64,000 nt of DNA, from the NCBI RefSeq assembly GCF_003945595.2, contig NW_024104162.1, positions 1,736,001-1,800,000 of the forward strand. The letters are read 5' to 3'. Position 1 is the stretch's first letter, and every line of letters begins with the position of its first letter. A program made the position numbers and the translations under genes. Source of the DNA: Pipra filicauda. Taxonomy: Eukaryota > Chordata > Aves > Passeriformes > Pipridae. The notes below the pieces were generated by a model, which made no database searches, had not been told where the DNA came from, and was given only the letters and a program-made list of their open reading frames with translations. Below, one piece after another: positions 1 through 15,500 of this stretch.

Positions 1-324
1 AATGGAGACAAAGGAGGACAGGTCTTAAAGCTGCTGAGAAGCACAATCAGGTCAGGCTACAAGGGTCACTGAGAACTTTGCAGGGTCAGTGGGAAAAGGT
101 AAATTTGCTCCTAGCCCAGCCCTTGCAGTGGAAATGAGCTGTCCTAAGCACAGCAAGAGACAGGTTTGCATTCTTGCCTGACTGGACGCCCTCGCTGCTC
201 CAGCTGTGTATCCAGCTATGTCCCATAAGTGGACAGGGGAGAACAATCTCCCTCTTAACTTTCCAATCCCCTCCTTCCCAATGGCTAAGAGCCTAGCCAC
301 CTTCTCCACCCATCCAGTGCTCAC
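1..324 (-). other. PODXL2 intron 7, partial
   Basis: This stretch lies downstream of the exon 7 donor on the minus strand and should lead to the final cytoplasmic-tail exon outside the window. I see no exon or recognisable repeat in it. Confidence 0.7.
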
Positions 325-504
325 CATGTTCTTCATTTTGGGCAGGCGCCTCTGCCAGCAGTTGTATATGAGCCCCAGCACAATGATGATGGCACAGATG
401 GAGCCAATGATCACCAGCACCACAAAGAGCTTCCCATAATCACTGCGTGTCTGGTTGGGGTGCGACTGGCAGCTTGTGGTGGTTGAGTAGTTTTGGATAC
501 CAAT
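325..504 (-). CDS. PODXL2: PODXL2 coding exon 7 (juxtamembrane and transmembrane)
   Basis: A 180-nt phase 0/0 exon, acceptor TTCCAG and donor GTGAGC. It encodes IGIQNYSTTTSCQ, the helix LFVVLVIIGSICAIIIVLGL and the cytoplasmic start YNCWQRRLPKMKNM (residues 511-570). Open reading past the donor in the same frame is intronic. The next exon (SHGEELRF-like tail) would lie left of position 1. Confidence 0.95.
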
Positions 505-3500
505 CTGGAAGGAAGAAAGCAGTATACTAAATGTCCTGACCTGCAGTCAGGTGGGATCCTGTTCAGACCTTCCAGGGTCCAAGTACAGGACCACCACTGT
601 GGGCAGAGGAACTAAAAGCCAGGGTTGGAGAGTCAGAAAGTCTAGTCTTATGTGACTAGAAGGCACATAACTAAATATAACACCATTTTCCATGAAAGCT
701 GACACTTCAGCAAATGACAGTAGGCACAATCTTACCTTGATCACCTGCACAAAGATCACACCTATGTGCACGACAAGGAGGCTTTCATGGGACAAACCAC
801 CCAAGACAAACTACGATCATAGAATCATGGACCACTGATTGGTACTGAGGCTTTGGTGACTACTTGGCAGAGAACGTAACCATAACAAATAGGTTTCCAT
901 TAAAGCTGAGGTCCTAAGAGGGCATAGCGGTCTTTATGAAGTCTTGAAAGTGGACAGCTGCCCACTGATCCTAAAAGCTTAGGAATAGCTGCCATAGAAA
1001 TGGGTCCCCTGTGGCTGTCAGCAAACAGCCCCACATCGGTCCCAGTGACTTAGATTTCAAACAGGTTATGTATCAATACTAAGTATGATGGGTGTAAGAG
1101 AATATCCTCCCTCCTCCTTCCAATCTCATGCCAGCACAAGGTCAGTGCAGTGAGCAGTGTTTCATTATTGATAGAGCTGGAGAGTTGGAGGCATGTGGTG
1201 AGGCTGCTCTGGTAGGACTCAGGTTAACATCAGGCCACAACTGCAAAGTCAGACCTTGCACCAAGACAAATCCATCTTTCTGGACAGTTCTAGGTGCTGA
1301 TACTTTAGTCACACAATTTCTACAGGGCTGGCTTTTTGCACTTTCTCTGGTGTAAGCCAATCAATACAGCACTGAGCACTTAATTTGCTTTGTCTGATTG
1401 CACCAGTTTCTTAGGTCAGGGAAAAAAATGAGAGCAGACAGCCAACAAGGCAATGGCCCAACCCTGCTGCTAAAATCAGCAAAATTACTCCCAGTAGTGT
1501 AAAAAACCCAAGCAGAATCAGGCCTACATATCCTGTAAGGCTAAGGGGAAAAATCCAGAGATCATGGGACTAATTTGTCCTCTTCTCTATCCTCTTCCAA
1601 GCTGCCCAGGGTTAGAAAGGAATATGTGAGAGCTAGAGGCAGCTGGCAGAGGAATCTGGCATCCATCATCTCTGGTCCTCCGCCTGCCCTTGTGTAGGCA
1701 GTTGTCTAAAGGAGTGAAACACAGACCCTGGGATTGCAGAAGGCATGTGAACATGTCGAGAGAAGCCAATGTATATAAAAAACAGCTGTAGGGTGAGTAG
1801 GGCCAAATCAGGGACTCTACAGCACCCACATTGCCACTGACAATAGCATAGAAGGGAAGACACCAAGAATCCCAACAAAATGAATGTGTGAAAAGCAGTT
1901 TCACAACAAAGACAGAAAAGCTGGGAGGAAATAACCCATAGTTATCTCTTAAAGAGAGCAGACATTTGATGGCCTGGCAACTACCAGTGAGGGCAGAAGG
2001 GAGTTTGCCAAGCGTCTGACTCATCTGTTCACCTGCTGTGGGTTCAGCACTTGGTTAGACTGAGATATGCTCCCAGTTTTCAAGTTGCTTATTTTAATTG
2101 TATAGCCAGTCTTAACAAATGGATGCAGGCAGACAGGTTCTTACCTCAGCTAAGCTCCTCTTAACATCCCCCAGTGCCATGAGAACATCTTTTGTAGGGA
2201 TAACGCCTGTAAAGCAGAGGAAGAGATCAGTGCTGCTCTCAGCTCAGGTTACTCAGTCAGATGTATTCATCAGCCTGAAATCCCTAACAGGATGGAGGCA
2301 AGGGAACACACATTTTTGTTCATTGGTGCTTTATGTCAGGAGGCTGAAAGAACTCAAGGACCATACACAAGGGTACCTCCAAATATTCTCTAAATAAGTA
2401 AAAAAATCCAGGGAAAACTGATATCAAAGCCACCTAGATACCCTTCCCACTGCCACAGCAGCTCTCAACATCTGTGTCTGCTCTGGGAGCAAGCAGCAAC
2501 ACTCAAAAAGTCATGGATGCAGGTTCATATAGGTCATTTAGGTCATAATGTCAACATTGAAGGCCTCTGTCACTAAGCAGGCAACAGAAGCAGTACAGGA
2601 GAAGGACCTCCATACCAAAATGAAAATAAAGAGATGGTAAAATGTCCCACGTTCACTGTCAGCTTTTGTTTCTTTTGGGATGCAGGGGACGCACCATCAG
2701 GACTATCCTAATTCAGACAAGACTTAAGAACTGATAGGTTAGGAAGGGAACCAAGAGCAGGATGTCATACCCTGCCATCGCATCTTGCCCAAGGAGTACA
2801 TAAGCATCAGGAGAAAGCTGACAGATGCTAAGGTGAAGGCAATCCAGGGAGAGAGTAAATTGCAGATATAGAGCTTTGTACAAGCAGTGAGGGGCAAGAC
2901 AGAAGGCAGATGTGAAGAAAGAGTCTTATGTCCTCAGTCCCCCTCCATTCCTCAAGTCTAGTGAACACTGAGAACTGGTGGGATTGAAAGGGAAAGCAAA
3001 AGCTCATTCCAACATGGCTGAGCACATCCATTTGGGAGATCCTTAAATGCACCCCCACATCACAGGAAGGCTCCTTCTCCCAGCACTTACCCTGTTCCCC
3101 TGCCAGTGTCATTAGCAAGTGCTTGTCGTTCTCGTTGGGTTTGCTCAAAGATATCAGCCAGCGGTCCTGCAGTCCATCCGCCTGTCTGGAGAAGGCATCC
3201 TCCACCAGTGCCAACAGCTGGGGACCCCTCTCCAACCGAAACTCCTCCTGCCATGGGAAAGGAACCTTGGTGAGCACATGGTGGGAACAGGGCAGATGTA
3301 GCACTGCAGGGATGGTATGGCTGAGACCCCACACCAGGTGTGCCCAAAAGCCAGCAGTGTTAAACCTGGTGCAACAGTCCCCTGCACATCCCCAGTGCCC
3401 CAGGCTGGATCTACATACATCTCCTGATGCACCAACCCTCCTCCTTGGTTCCTGTGGCTGCCATATGTCCCACACCAAGCCCAGCTCCTCTGGCACACAG

Positions 3501-6500
3501 GGATCCTGAAGCAACATTATCGTGTAAGGTAAGAAGGAATCAGGCTCTTCCCCACAGCCAGCGCTGGGTCAGCGGGTGCCGCTCAGCCTGACATGCTCCA
3601 GCCATCCCTCAGCAGGCTCCTTTGCTGCTTTCTCACTCCTGTGTTTCTATTCTTATCTCCAGTTGCCATGCCAACCTGAAGGCCACACAGATGATTAATA
3701 AAATGGAGAGCTCTTGTTGCCATGGCAATTTGAAGCGCTCAGGGCAGGCACAGGCCTGTGCCAAAAATGGCCTAATTGGAAAAGACATCGATGACTGGGG
3801 CCTGAATCACAAGGGCCTGCCAGTGCCTACTCTCATCAGGGTATGGATTTTGGCATGGGGAGGCAGGAGGAAGCAGCACCGCGATGCAGCACCATGAACT
3901 GCAGCTCCCACTCATGGCCCCACTGCCAGCCTGAGGCTCTCTTTTGGAGGATGCAGAGGAAGGAGGAGCAGCTGAGGCCAGGAGCAGGAGCAGGACAGAA
4001 GCAAGATGTTTCTGGTGATGAAGAAAGCAGAGGCTGTAGAGTACTGACAAATTCTCCATGGTGGAGAGAAGGGAGCAGTGAAGGAGTCTGAATGCACACA
4101 CACCTAGGTAGAGATCACCTCCCGATACACAGCCAGGTACCACTGTTGGGTCAGATCCTGCAGACCTCACTTGGGCAAAAATCCCAGCTATGTTGAGCGA
4201 GAGATGTGCCCAGAAAGAGACGGAAGTGATTCCCTTGCCCAGAGCCCATTGGGAAGACAAATGGCCTTCCAGCTTAACCCAGCAATACAGACATCATCCC
4301 TACAGCAGGTAAAAGCCTGGTGCTGTGAAGTATATTAAAGCTCAAGGTCCAACCCTCTGGAAGGGGTTAAGTACCCTACTTGTCCCTTGGCTTTTCAGTG
4401 GGACTCAGTACTACACCAGATCATGGTACCAAAACATAGGAAATAGAATCCTCATTTGCACTAATTTAAATTACAGTACTTGCAACACACATTCTTCCTC
4501 ACAAACACAACAGGGCTCAGGTACAGAAAGCAGAAAACAAAAGGGACAGGCAGACTGTAGGTGAGGTGCCCAAACTGAGTAAATTTCCACGGGTAGGACA
4601 CAAACTGCATCAAGATCAGTGGAAAGGAGAAGAGCTTGATTCCAGCTTCGCTCATGCAAAGTGGTAATGGAAGGCAGGGAATGAAGTGATGCTCATGTTA
4701 AATATGTATGTCGACAAATGTCCCTTTGAATAAGGAGTAGTACAGCACAAATCATTCACTGGGAAATATGTTTTGAAACATGAAATCAAGTAGAAAAACA
4801 GTTCAGCCCTGCCTATTCCATGGCACCGTCTTCCTTCAGCAAGGCAGAACTGAGGATTTAACAGCAAAGACATAATTTGATCAAGAGACATCTGCACATC
4901 TGCTTTTCAGTTCTCACCCTTACAGTGGTTTAAACAACACAAATGCAAATGAACACAGGAAGGAAGTTACTATGTATTACAAAATTACCTAGCATTTAAA
5001 GTCCACAGAAATGGGAGAAAGAGTGATGGGGACTAGGACATGGAGGAAACAGGGCAGCAGGACTGTGGTTTTCAAGGACTGATTTTCTGCATTGCAGTTG
5101 TTAACTGTAGCAGAGATACTTAAAACCCTTCCAAATGGCTTGTCTAAATCAGGAGGAAAAAGAGTGACTTTTCATCTACTCTAAGAGCATTCAACATGCT
5201 TTACTGTGTACAGACATTTCCCCATTTTCCATGTTCCCAGAAAGTTCACCTTAAAAAAAAAAATAAAACCCAACCAACCAACAACTCACCAGTAGCAGCA
5301 ATAGGTCAGTGCAGGAACAAGACCAGGTGGCTCTGCCCAGAGCAGGAGCCTCAGAAAGCAAGAGTGCAGACACAGAAGGCCAGAACACAGTTCCTCAATT
5401 AAACATGTTGGTCTCAGGCTGTCAGGCTCATAATAATTTCTTAGAAGATGAAAGACACCTTGACCCCAGGCCTTGCACAACTGGTTTTTAAGTGCCTGAT
5501 AAAAGGCCAAGCAGAAGTGAACAAGCTCTTTTACCAGGGATCCACAAGGGACTCTGGGCTCATGAATTAACTGCAGCTTTATGAGGATGGATGGACCTCT
5601 GCATTGGATTAGCAGAGCATGGCTGGTTAACAGACCCAGATAACACATAAGATAAGAGGGTGGGGAGAGGAGGCCCTTAAGGATGATTTAGTGATAGCTG
5701 TTTGGTACTTAACCATGCACACTGTAAATGGGAGTCCCTATTCCTCTGAGTCATCAGAGGATCATTACTATATGCTGGAAGGAAAAGGAAGCGAAGGAAG
5801 GAGAATTAAACTTCAATCCTGCCACATTTCCTATCAGTAAGAGGTGCAATGTTAAAAGCTCTCATGTCTCATGACAATCCAGGTACAGACTGGCACAGAC
5901 CACAAGCCAGAAGTTAGTAAAAAATCCAATATGGTACTGACATGTGCTAGACTTAGAGCAAAATCATCTCTCTCCGCCCACTCTTTGGGGAACAGAAATA
6001 TTTCTGTCCTCCTCTCCTTCTCTTCACAGACTCTACAGGGAAGTTGAGATTTAGTGCTTTTAAAATGTTTTGTAGTGAAAGCGGACATCAAGAGCTAGGC
6101 CTGCCTCTTCTTCTCTAAGCACCATTCCCCCTGTGCCATCAAATCTCTTTGGACTGACTTACACAGTCAATGTTATCCGACATATTCAGGATGATGTAAT
6201 TTTTTCCCGCAAGGTTGCTCCAGTCTTTGCAGATCACCTGGAGAGACAAGACAAAGACAGCTGAGTTCAGCTAGTGAATGCTGCTAAAAGCACAGGGTAC
6301 ACAAGGGACAGAAGCAAGGTGCCATACCCCCTTGAGAAGCACTTCTCAAAGGATGTGACTGTCCTCTAACTCTCTGTACTGAGGAGGAATCACCATTTCA
6401 GTGACAGTGCATGTAGCAGGAACAAAGTCACTACACCACCTTGCCACGGACCAGCTTACTTTCCACCTCTGTCTAAGAGGACTCAGGTTCTCAGTGGAAA

Positions 6501-9500
6501 GCTCTCTAGCCTGCAGCCTTATCAGCACTTAACACAAAACCTAACCAGGAGCCTCTGCGGACTTTAAACAGACTGGTGAGACAAGGCAGCACTTTGCAGG
6601 CAGGATAGGATGCACAGAGGGGCTAAGTCACTTGTTCAGGCTCCTGAGTACCAAAGGGCAGAAAGCAAAATTAAAAGCTTTGCTTGGTACTTTCTTACCA
6701 GTCAACTCCTGCTACGTATCTTCTTTTAACCAGCTGCCAGTTTGCTGGATTTAGGAACTACAGTTCACCACACCCCTCCTCTCCCACAGGTTTTCCCAGA
6801 ACAACATCCTCACAGGTCACTGTACTCTGCTCCACCTGCTCTGCATCTGGTCCCTGCAGGCAGCAGCAGCAAAAATAGCACTTTCTTCTCACTCCCTTTC
6901 CAGAAATCCTTGGGGCCATTTTTGTCCTGACACTTCCAATAATGCAGGCTGAGGAAACAAGGAGCTTTCTCTGCTGTGGATGCTCCAGAGGGAAGGTGTT
7001 CTGCTTCTGTTTATTGGAAGCAGGATTTTGTGTAGCTGGGAAGATGTGAGGGGTCAGGGTTTTCAGCAAGGATGACGGATACCCTTAAGAAGTGCTGCGA
7101 AAAACCCTCCCTGAAAGTTCACTCACCTGGCTGGGTGAACAGACAAAACTCCTCCCACCAGTCAGACTTAAGGATGGGGTTAAACACCCCCACAAGAGGG
7201 AAGGACCCAAGTATCTCCACTGCAACCTCCCACCCATTCCCTGCTCCCAGTGCTACCTGTGCCGAGTCCCAGGGCAGCTCTGTTGGCAGCACGGCCACGC
7301 GGGCATCCCCAGCCTGCGGTGACAAGCTCCTCTCTGCTGCCACACTCTCAGTGGCTGACTCAGTGTCATTCCAAATGGGATCCAGCACAGCCTCATCAGC
7401 TCTGTCCCACGGAGACACAGAAGCGGGATGCTGCTCACTCCCAGAACGAGTCTGGGTGTCTGGGGAGCCGCTTGCAGGAGAGGGTGTCCCCACAGGCATT
7501 TCTACTGTCTGCTCCATCTCAGTCAACATCGTGGGCTTCAGCATCTCCCACCCCACTGTGGGCTCTGAGACCTCCTCTCTGGCCGAATGTTCTTCCACAC
7601 CAGCCTCCACCGTGGTCTCTGCAAGCTCTGCTCCTGTGGTACTCACAGTAAGCTCTGAATCTGCTCCCCCAACAGCCCAAGTGTCCCCAGTTGTCACCTC
7701 AAAGAGCTCTTCTGAAAGACTGGGAGATCTTGCACCAACAGTAGTAGAAAAAATAGAGGACACAGGTAGAAGACCTGGTCCCATGCTGCTCCCAAGGTCT
7801 ACGCCTGGAGAAACAGAGTCCTCTTCTTGCCCTCCTATGGCTGCCTCAGTCACAATACCTGGCCTGGCGGAAGCTGTGGAAAACAGAAGGGAGAAGGAGT
7901 CCTCTTGGTCCACTGGTTCAGAAGATGTAACTTCTGGCCCGGAGGTCTGGAGGCTCTCCACTCCTCCTCTTGAGTGGTCTATAGGGAGCAGCCCCTCCTC
8001 TTCCTCTAGCGTAGAGAAAGGCGTGTGCAGGTCAGGCTCAACAAATTCTGCTGGTGGCTGGACAGTGGTTGTTTCCCAGTTGTCCACCTGTGTCCCATTC
8101 CGTTTCAGCAATGCCTTCTGAGATGCAGCAGGAAAGCTGTAATCTAGGAAAAGATCCAAAATACTTCATGTCACATCCAAAGCAACTAAGAACTCTGAAA
8201 GGCAGAGAGCTGGCCCCATTATAGGTGTCCAGACAGAGATTGGGTCAAGTGGCAGAGACCTTCTAAGAACAGGTAGCCTAACACAGCAAAGAACAATCCC
8301 ATCCAATAAGTGCACTTCTCCAGCACCCTATCCCATCCCAGCGAATCCACATTTCCTAGGGACAATTTGCATATCCATTCTCTCCACTCCTTTTTGTCCT
8401 GAGGCATTTTTACAGACAATAATAAGAGTTTTGACACCTGGCATCTTTAATTTGAGGTTATGAGTGTTAGAAATCGGGCTGGGACTAGGCTGGGACCCAG
8501 AGATTCATTTCAGATGGGATTCAGAAAGACAGGGGTACTAGCAGCAGTCAGCCACAAGCTAAATGAGAAATACTAGAGAAGAGAAACAAAAGCACAGCAA
8601 ACCAAATCCTCCTCCCTGGCACACCCAAGGAATACCACCAAAATCTGAACCAACCTGGGCATCTTTGAAACGCAGCATTTCAGTTTGTACAGCACTTCAT
8701 AGCATAAAAGTCATCCCCCAAACATCTGCATTATGAGACTCCCGCGTCAATAACGAACAGTTATGTTTTGCTACAGCAGCCAAAACTAACTCCCCTCCCT
8801 TCAGCTTCAGCCTGTTTGTTCCCTGGCTCTAACCATGAATGCATTTTTTGTTGCTAGACAAATGTAGATGCTGAAAAGGAAGATGCATGTCACAAATGTA
8901 AGGTCAGAGCAGGCAGGGGTTTCTTCTGGAGGCCAGCAAGGCCACCCCAGGATAAGAAAAGTATCTGTAAGATCAGACATGTTTAGCTCAGAGTGGCAGG
9001 CACAAATCCAGCAGGCATAAATCAGCCTTCATCTTTCTTGAGAAACTGCCCATACCCACGGAGCTCTGTTTCAGGAGTTTGTGTCCCAATTAACTCCCTT
9101 TCTCCCCAAGACAAGCACAGCACATTCTCAGAGAAAGGGAAGGAAGACGATCCCTTCACAGCCAGAAATGAGCCCCCTGCCCTGTCTATGGTTATTAAGC
9201 AAGTGACTGTCTGAAATCCCCAAGGCTCCTGTCTCCTCTCCTGCCTGCCAAAGCAGATGCTCCACTGAGCACAGTGGGCAGCAGCTGTCTGGATGCCTTA
9301 CAGAGATCTGCACAAAAAAACTCCATACATCCCTGACTCGAATCCATCGCTTGCTGCTGCCAGAACGAGTGTGAGCTCCCAGGCAGAGAGGGCCATGTCA
9401 TCAAACACACTCATTGCCTTGGATATTCCTGGGGAATCAGGACTGCCCATGCTACTCCTGCATGTTCTTTCCCATCTGTCCTGAGCGGAGAACACACTGC

Positions 9501-12500
9501 TCCATCCACCCCAAAACAGGAGGTGCAAAGATGCTCCTGTTTAGCTGGCAAGCAACTTCCCTAACCCACAGCTCATTCCCTACATGCTGTCAGCAGCTCC
9601 TTCCAGATGTTGCCCAAAGATGAGCATGATCCAGCTTCTGACCTTCAGAGCCATGGTGTTGGGACTGTCTCCCAGTTCTGTCTGCGAAGAAGCCACTGAG
9701 ATTTACTGACACTGCAGGCAGAAGCCAGGTCGTTTTGCTGCTGTGTTTCACTAGAGAGCATCATCCTGACTGAGGCTCTACCCAGGGACCCTGAGGATTA
9801 AAAGATTTTTGCTACCCAACAGCCTTCCTGGTGATGCTCCCCCAGAGGCCATGGAGGCTGGCTGTTAAGAGTAATCAGCAGCACAGACAAAAAAAACCCA
9901 TCTCTCCTCCACTGTCTGGCACTGGTCTTCCCAAAGGCCCACACCCACAGGTACACACGCCAGTGTCTGCAGACACAGTCACTGCCTTGCTAGATGGATG
10001 GTGGGTAACAGCAGGAACAGCCACAGACCATGGGACTGAGGGCATTCAGTTGGGACACTCTTCAGACAGATGATAAAAGTTTAGTGCATCTCCCAGGGCT
10101 CTGCTACTCCTCCTGCTCCAGGGATACTCAGGGTTTGCACCAAAAACCCCAGCAAGAACCCTGCCTGCCCTGACACGCTGTGGGTGAAAAGTGAGGGTTT
10201 CGCCCCTTAAAACAAGGTCCTGTCAGATGAGATGTTATTTTCAAGGATCAGTGATCCAATCTGCCATCCCCATTGCCTAAAGACACTCTCAGCTATTCTC
10301 AACTCCTCTGCACCTCCTCTCTTCCCTGCTCCTCTTCCCACCTGGAGGAGAGCACGAACTGGCAGATGGGCACAGCAAAAAAACAAACTATGAAAAGCAG
10401 CATGCGGTTTGTCCCACGGGAACAAGAAATGCTCCCAGCCTGTCAGCTCTCCTTTGAAGTCACACATTCAACCTTTCCTTAAAGTGCTCTATCACAGATT
10501 CGTTAGCTCCCATGGGGGAAAGCCCTGCATGGTGCAGCCACGCAGCCTTTCCACCAACAAGATCTAAAGATGCCAGAGGGACTGATGCCTCTGCCATCTC
10601 TCCTGGGCAATGAAAGTCCAGGGAGAACCCATCCCACTCTCCCAGCAGACTTCCATCCTACAAGGCAGTCAAAGATTGAAACCTGAGCTACTTCTCTGGG
10701 ACAACAAATCCACAAAGTAGAAGCAGACATAGGAATCCTCACACTTGCTACTGTGTTAAGATTACCACTTGTCATCAGTTTCCCCACTAGCCCGCATACT
10801 AAGCTTGAAGAATCTTTCTTCTGTCTGGTTCATAAGACTCCACTGATTAGAAAATGAACTTCCCTCAGACCTTGAGAGGGCTGTTACTCAGATTCATATG
10901 GGGAACAGTGACAAGGAATTTTGGTCAGTGGTGCTGGTTTGTGCTCCTTAAAATAAGGAGCTCTCCATACAACACAGTTACCAAAGGGGTTCACAATCGC
11001 TTCCCAGGTTCAGGTAGGATCACAGAATCATCAAGGTTGGAACACCCCTTCAAGATCTAGTCCAACCATCAGCGCAGCACCATCGTAATTACCCCTAAAC
11101 CATATCCCCAGGTGCCACATACAGATGCCAGTGATGATGAGTCAATCCTTCCTTCCAGACTTTTAGCTAGACATTTAGTTCCTGTCTGGAATCAGCTCCT
11201 ACTCTCTTACAAACAAGGGCATCTGCCAATTTGTCAAGATCAGGTCTCTTTAAGGCACTCATATTTTCTTTTAGTTTATATCTCTCTTCTACAGTTTGAA
11301 GGAATTTTTGCACCCTGTACATCTTCGTGGTATGATCCCAGCCCTTAAGCTGGTCCCAGCATCTTCTTCTCAAGGCTCCCTCCAGACAAGCTGGCCTCTG
11401 TCACTCATCATCTGTGCAATGCAGAGCTAAGAACTTCCCCATTTGAAGTCTTCTCAGCATTTCCCTGGATTGCTCTACCCCCCAGCCCTAAGGGAAATCG
11501 AAGGGCATCTCTCATGTTTAGCAGCTCTTCCAGTATTCTGGTAGCAGTTCCCCTTCACTAAGTTGTCTTCTCGAACAACCCACTTGGCCCACCTGGTTCT
11601 CCTCTACCTTCAGCAGACCTTCTACACCCTGCTCCCACGCTCTGGGTACATGGCAGTGCACCCACAGACCCTACCACCTTCCTAGACCAGTGCTATCCAC
11701 TCCCATTCCCACCAGCTTTTGTGGAGAGAAACATCAGCCATGGAACAGAGAGGCCAGAGAGACAGGTGATCTGGGTTCCTGCTGCAGAAATGAGGCAGAG
11801 TCTTCTGATAAAGGAGGTAGGTATTATGGAGCTGGATGCAGTGCCAGATTTGCCTGGCTCATTTATCAGCTCATCTAATTTCAGCGAGGAAGCAGAGCAC
11901 TGCCAAACCCACGGTTGCCTGAGGAGGTTGTAACTGCACACACTATCAGCTCCTTCCCTGCCAGGGTCTGCTGTCTCCCACCAAGATCAGCAGTAGGCTG
12001 GAGCACAGAAGGAGCTTGTGGCCACACACAGAGGTGGCACACACCACGTACCCCTTTCTAGCCACAAACAAGAGCAGCCGAGCCATGATGAAGCCAGCCT
12101 GATCACAAAGGGGCACAGCTCAGGAGAACCGTCTGCTGGAGCCATGAAACTGTCCCAACACCTCTGGCCAAACAGTCTAGCAAGGGATGGACCAGATGAG
12201 TTAAAGCAGGCAGCCACAGTTCCAAATCACACACCCTCCCAGAGCTTCTCAGTCACACCGTCCCCTTGGGAGTCTGGTTCACCGATATGAAATTCCACAC
12301 CTCTACCTCACCTCTTTGCCACCACATCATTAGCTACGCCCCTTAATGCTTTCCATCAGTGGTGATATTACTCATATTGCAGTATCCAGCTGCCTCCCAC
12401 AATCCTCCAGCTTTTCCCTTCCAAGCTCTCTTACAAAGACCCTCAGGCGCTATTTTCTAAAGAAACCATCTTGCACAGCCCTCCTGCTGCTCCAAGTCCT

Positions 12501-15500
12501 GACCTTTGCATCTCCCAGCAGACCTAGGTCTGGGTCACACAGATGCATTTTCTTCACCCGGGGAGATGATTTTCCCTGGGAGAGGTGAACATGAGCTTCA
12601 AACCTCTGCAAAAGCCGCCATTCAAGTAATGTCTTGCTTCCCCTGAAATCAATACCAAAACTTCCCTGACACCAGATGGGCCAAGACATGGCATTGTGCC
12701 AAAGCATGATTCCCCAGCCAGACATTTAATTCATTACATTTCTGCTTCTCCTTCATTCAGAAGAGCAGGTCTCAGTTACTGTCCTACAAGGTTCCCTACC
12801 CTGTATTTGCTATTAACAGTTTAAAGCAACTGTGACAGCTCAGGAAGAGGGTGATCCTCATTGTTTTTAGTACACATAACCTGACCATAAGGTCTTTATT
12901 GGATTAACTGAAACATGTTAACCAGTGATTGAATTACTGATAACTAGAGGGCACTGTAATAAAAACAAGAACATTCCTGGGCTCCCACCACAACACATAG
13001 CACCATTCATACTAAAGCACCTGCCAACTTTTGGAAGCACAAGGTGCACTCTACTGACTGCTAAAACTGCAGCCAGGTCTGAGGCCGTATCTGCTTCCCT
13101 TTTTGCAATATAAAGCAGCAAGACTTACTGCAAAAAGTCATACTCCAGCTGATTGAAACTGCAGGGGGATTTCAAAGAGGCAAAATACAATTACTGGTGC
13201 TGGACTTGAGCCAGTTGGGGCTAATATACTAATCTCCCAGAAGAGCTTGGAGAAGTTACTATCTCCGACTCTAAGACACCAAGTCCACACACACAGAAGA
13301 GATCATAATCAAAAGAGACACCCAGGGTGGCAAAGTTGTTAGGTATCATTATGACTGGAATTTGCTTGAGGCAGACACCGGGAACCAAGTGCTACAGCTG
13401 TTCCCCAAATAGCCTCATACCTCTTTCCTGCTGAGTGCAGGACTGCAATAAAGCTGGAATAAGCCATCCTCATCCAAACACAGTCAGGGACAGCTGCACC
13501 AGAACAACACTATGCACAGAGAAACTCTCCTGTCACAGGTCAGCCTTTGCCAGCAATGTCTTGACCGACATGGCTTGTCCCAAGGCAGATCACCCAATGT
13601 GTCAGTGTACTCTAAACCAGGGCATAAACAAGAGGCATCCCGGGAGCTGAGCTCGGCAGGCGGCTGCTCAGCGCTAAGCTGCTTATGTAGACAGTCTTTA
13701 CCAGGTGCTTCATTTCATTAATGCTTGGGTTGAAGATGGTATTAAGAACCGCAGATTTGCTGTCAGTCTGGATGAAGAAGCAGCAGATTCCAGTAAGGTT
13801 GAAAGATACTGGGATCTCTCTAGCCAGAAGCAAGTAATTCATCGTGGAAGGGAGTGAATCTCACTAGCAGAGGAGATGGAAAGTATTTGATTCCATTAGC
13901 TTGTCAGAAAACTTACTTTTCTTTGAATACAGTCCTAAGTTGTCTGTTCTGCTATTCCCCATCCTAGCTCTCCTGGGATTCCCTTCTGCTAATTACTATG
14001 AATAATTAAAAGATTACAATTTTCTCCCCCACCCCCCAAAGCACCACATGCCATCCTAGTGAATCACCAATCTATAAGACCAGACTTGATACCTCCCAGC
14101 ACAGTCATGCCTTGGTCTTCAAGCACCTTGGAGCTGAAAGAGCAGACCTTGGCTGTAATGAAGTGAGCCTCATGCCAGTCCACCATCACACTGGAAGATG
14201 CACTCCAGTCCTTGGAGGCTCACCTGTTGGGCAGGGGAGGAGAGGGACTAAGTGACCTCATCCACTAGAGACTCACAGGCCTTGCATTAGTTTTCAGAAG
14301 TTCACACTTCCCAGCAGTTAACGATTAGCCTGCCTCAACCTAGAGCCTTCACTGGAAGGGGAACATATGGGATGGTGCTTTCTGACCAAAACGAAGGAGA
14401 GCACCAAGAGGTGCAAATCAGGGAGCACTCCGGGATGGATACACCACCAGGTAACTCTTTCATTAAAAATCAGGACTCAAAGAGACCTACAGTCCTAATG
14501 ACTCCCATCTTCTAGCCCTAAAGCTAGATGACATCTTGCATTTGTTGCCCAGTGTGGTAGCAGGAGACATGATAGACCAGAAGATTCCAGGCAACATAAG
14601 ACGGGGAAGGTGGGAAGAAAGGAAAGGAGGACAGGAAGGGCCAGATGTGAGTCCCTGCAGGTTCACTCTGTCTTCAGAGTTGATCTGGGGTTTGGGCCAA
14701 TTTACTACCGAAGGTGAAGCAAAGCAGCCACACCCAAATTACAACCTAAGAAGCTTCCAGGTTCCCTGGAAGCCTGAAAGGATGCAGAAGTAACAGGTTC
14801 ACAGCTCCACTGACTTGCCTTCTGGCTAAAGTACAAGGCACACGCTGCTTCTTTCCATAAGGATATGGCATCCACATTCCCACCAGACCTAATCCATCTC
14901 TTCCACATGCGGCTCCACTGGGTAGCAGCTGTGCATGGGGTAGCACACATGCAAGTGCACACTTCTCTGCACCCTCAGAGAGAATGAGACAAATGTCAGG
15001 GCCCTTCCACAGGCTGGTGCTCACTGATGTCAATATAGATTCACTGTTCCGTAGCATAAATCTGCAAAAGCACATTATTCAGGAGAACCAGAGCCCCAGG
15101 CTGAGCTATGCTCTGCCAGTGGGGGTTTGTTCTCACTTTCTAATGGACTAACAGGTGGTCCTATATGCCACATGTTTTCCAGAAATATTTTTAAAGGATG
15201 TTCGAGTGCGCTTAAAAAAAAAAAAAAAAAAAAAAGAGCAGCAGCTGCAGAGCTGCAGATTGTTATTACTCTTTAGCTCTTGCAGCGTCAAAGTCACACA
15301 AAGGCAGGGGAGTCTCCCCACATAGGCTTCAGAAGGACATAAAAAAAGAAGAGATGACTAATGCAGCTTTGAAATAGCAGGAGATCTGGCCTATCTGCAA
15401 GACCACCAGCAGTTCCAGGCCCAATATCTTTACACCAAACATGGAAAGAAGCCAGCACAGGTCTCCTTTCATAGCAAGGAATTTTCACTCTCTAGTAGTT

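Noticed and set aside
803..822. ATCATAGAATCATGGA stretch resembling a CR1 tail.
   Set aside because: Only about 16 bases match and the flanks do not continue as CR1.
7072..8121. A 349-codon open frame on the plus strand, antisense to the PODXL2 mucin exon.
   Set aside because: It is a shadow of the Ser/Thr/Pro/Glu-rich coding exon, whose codon composition avoids antisense stops. It has no domain and runs past the splice sites on both sides.
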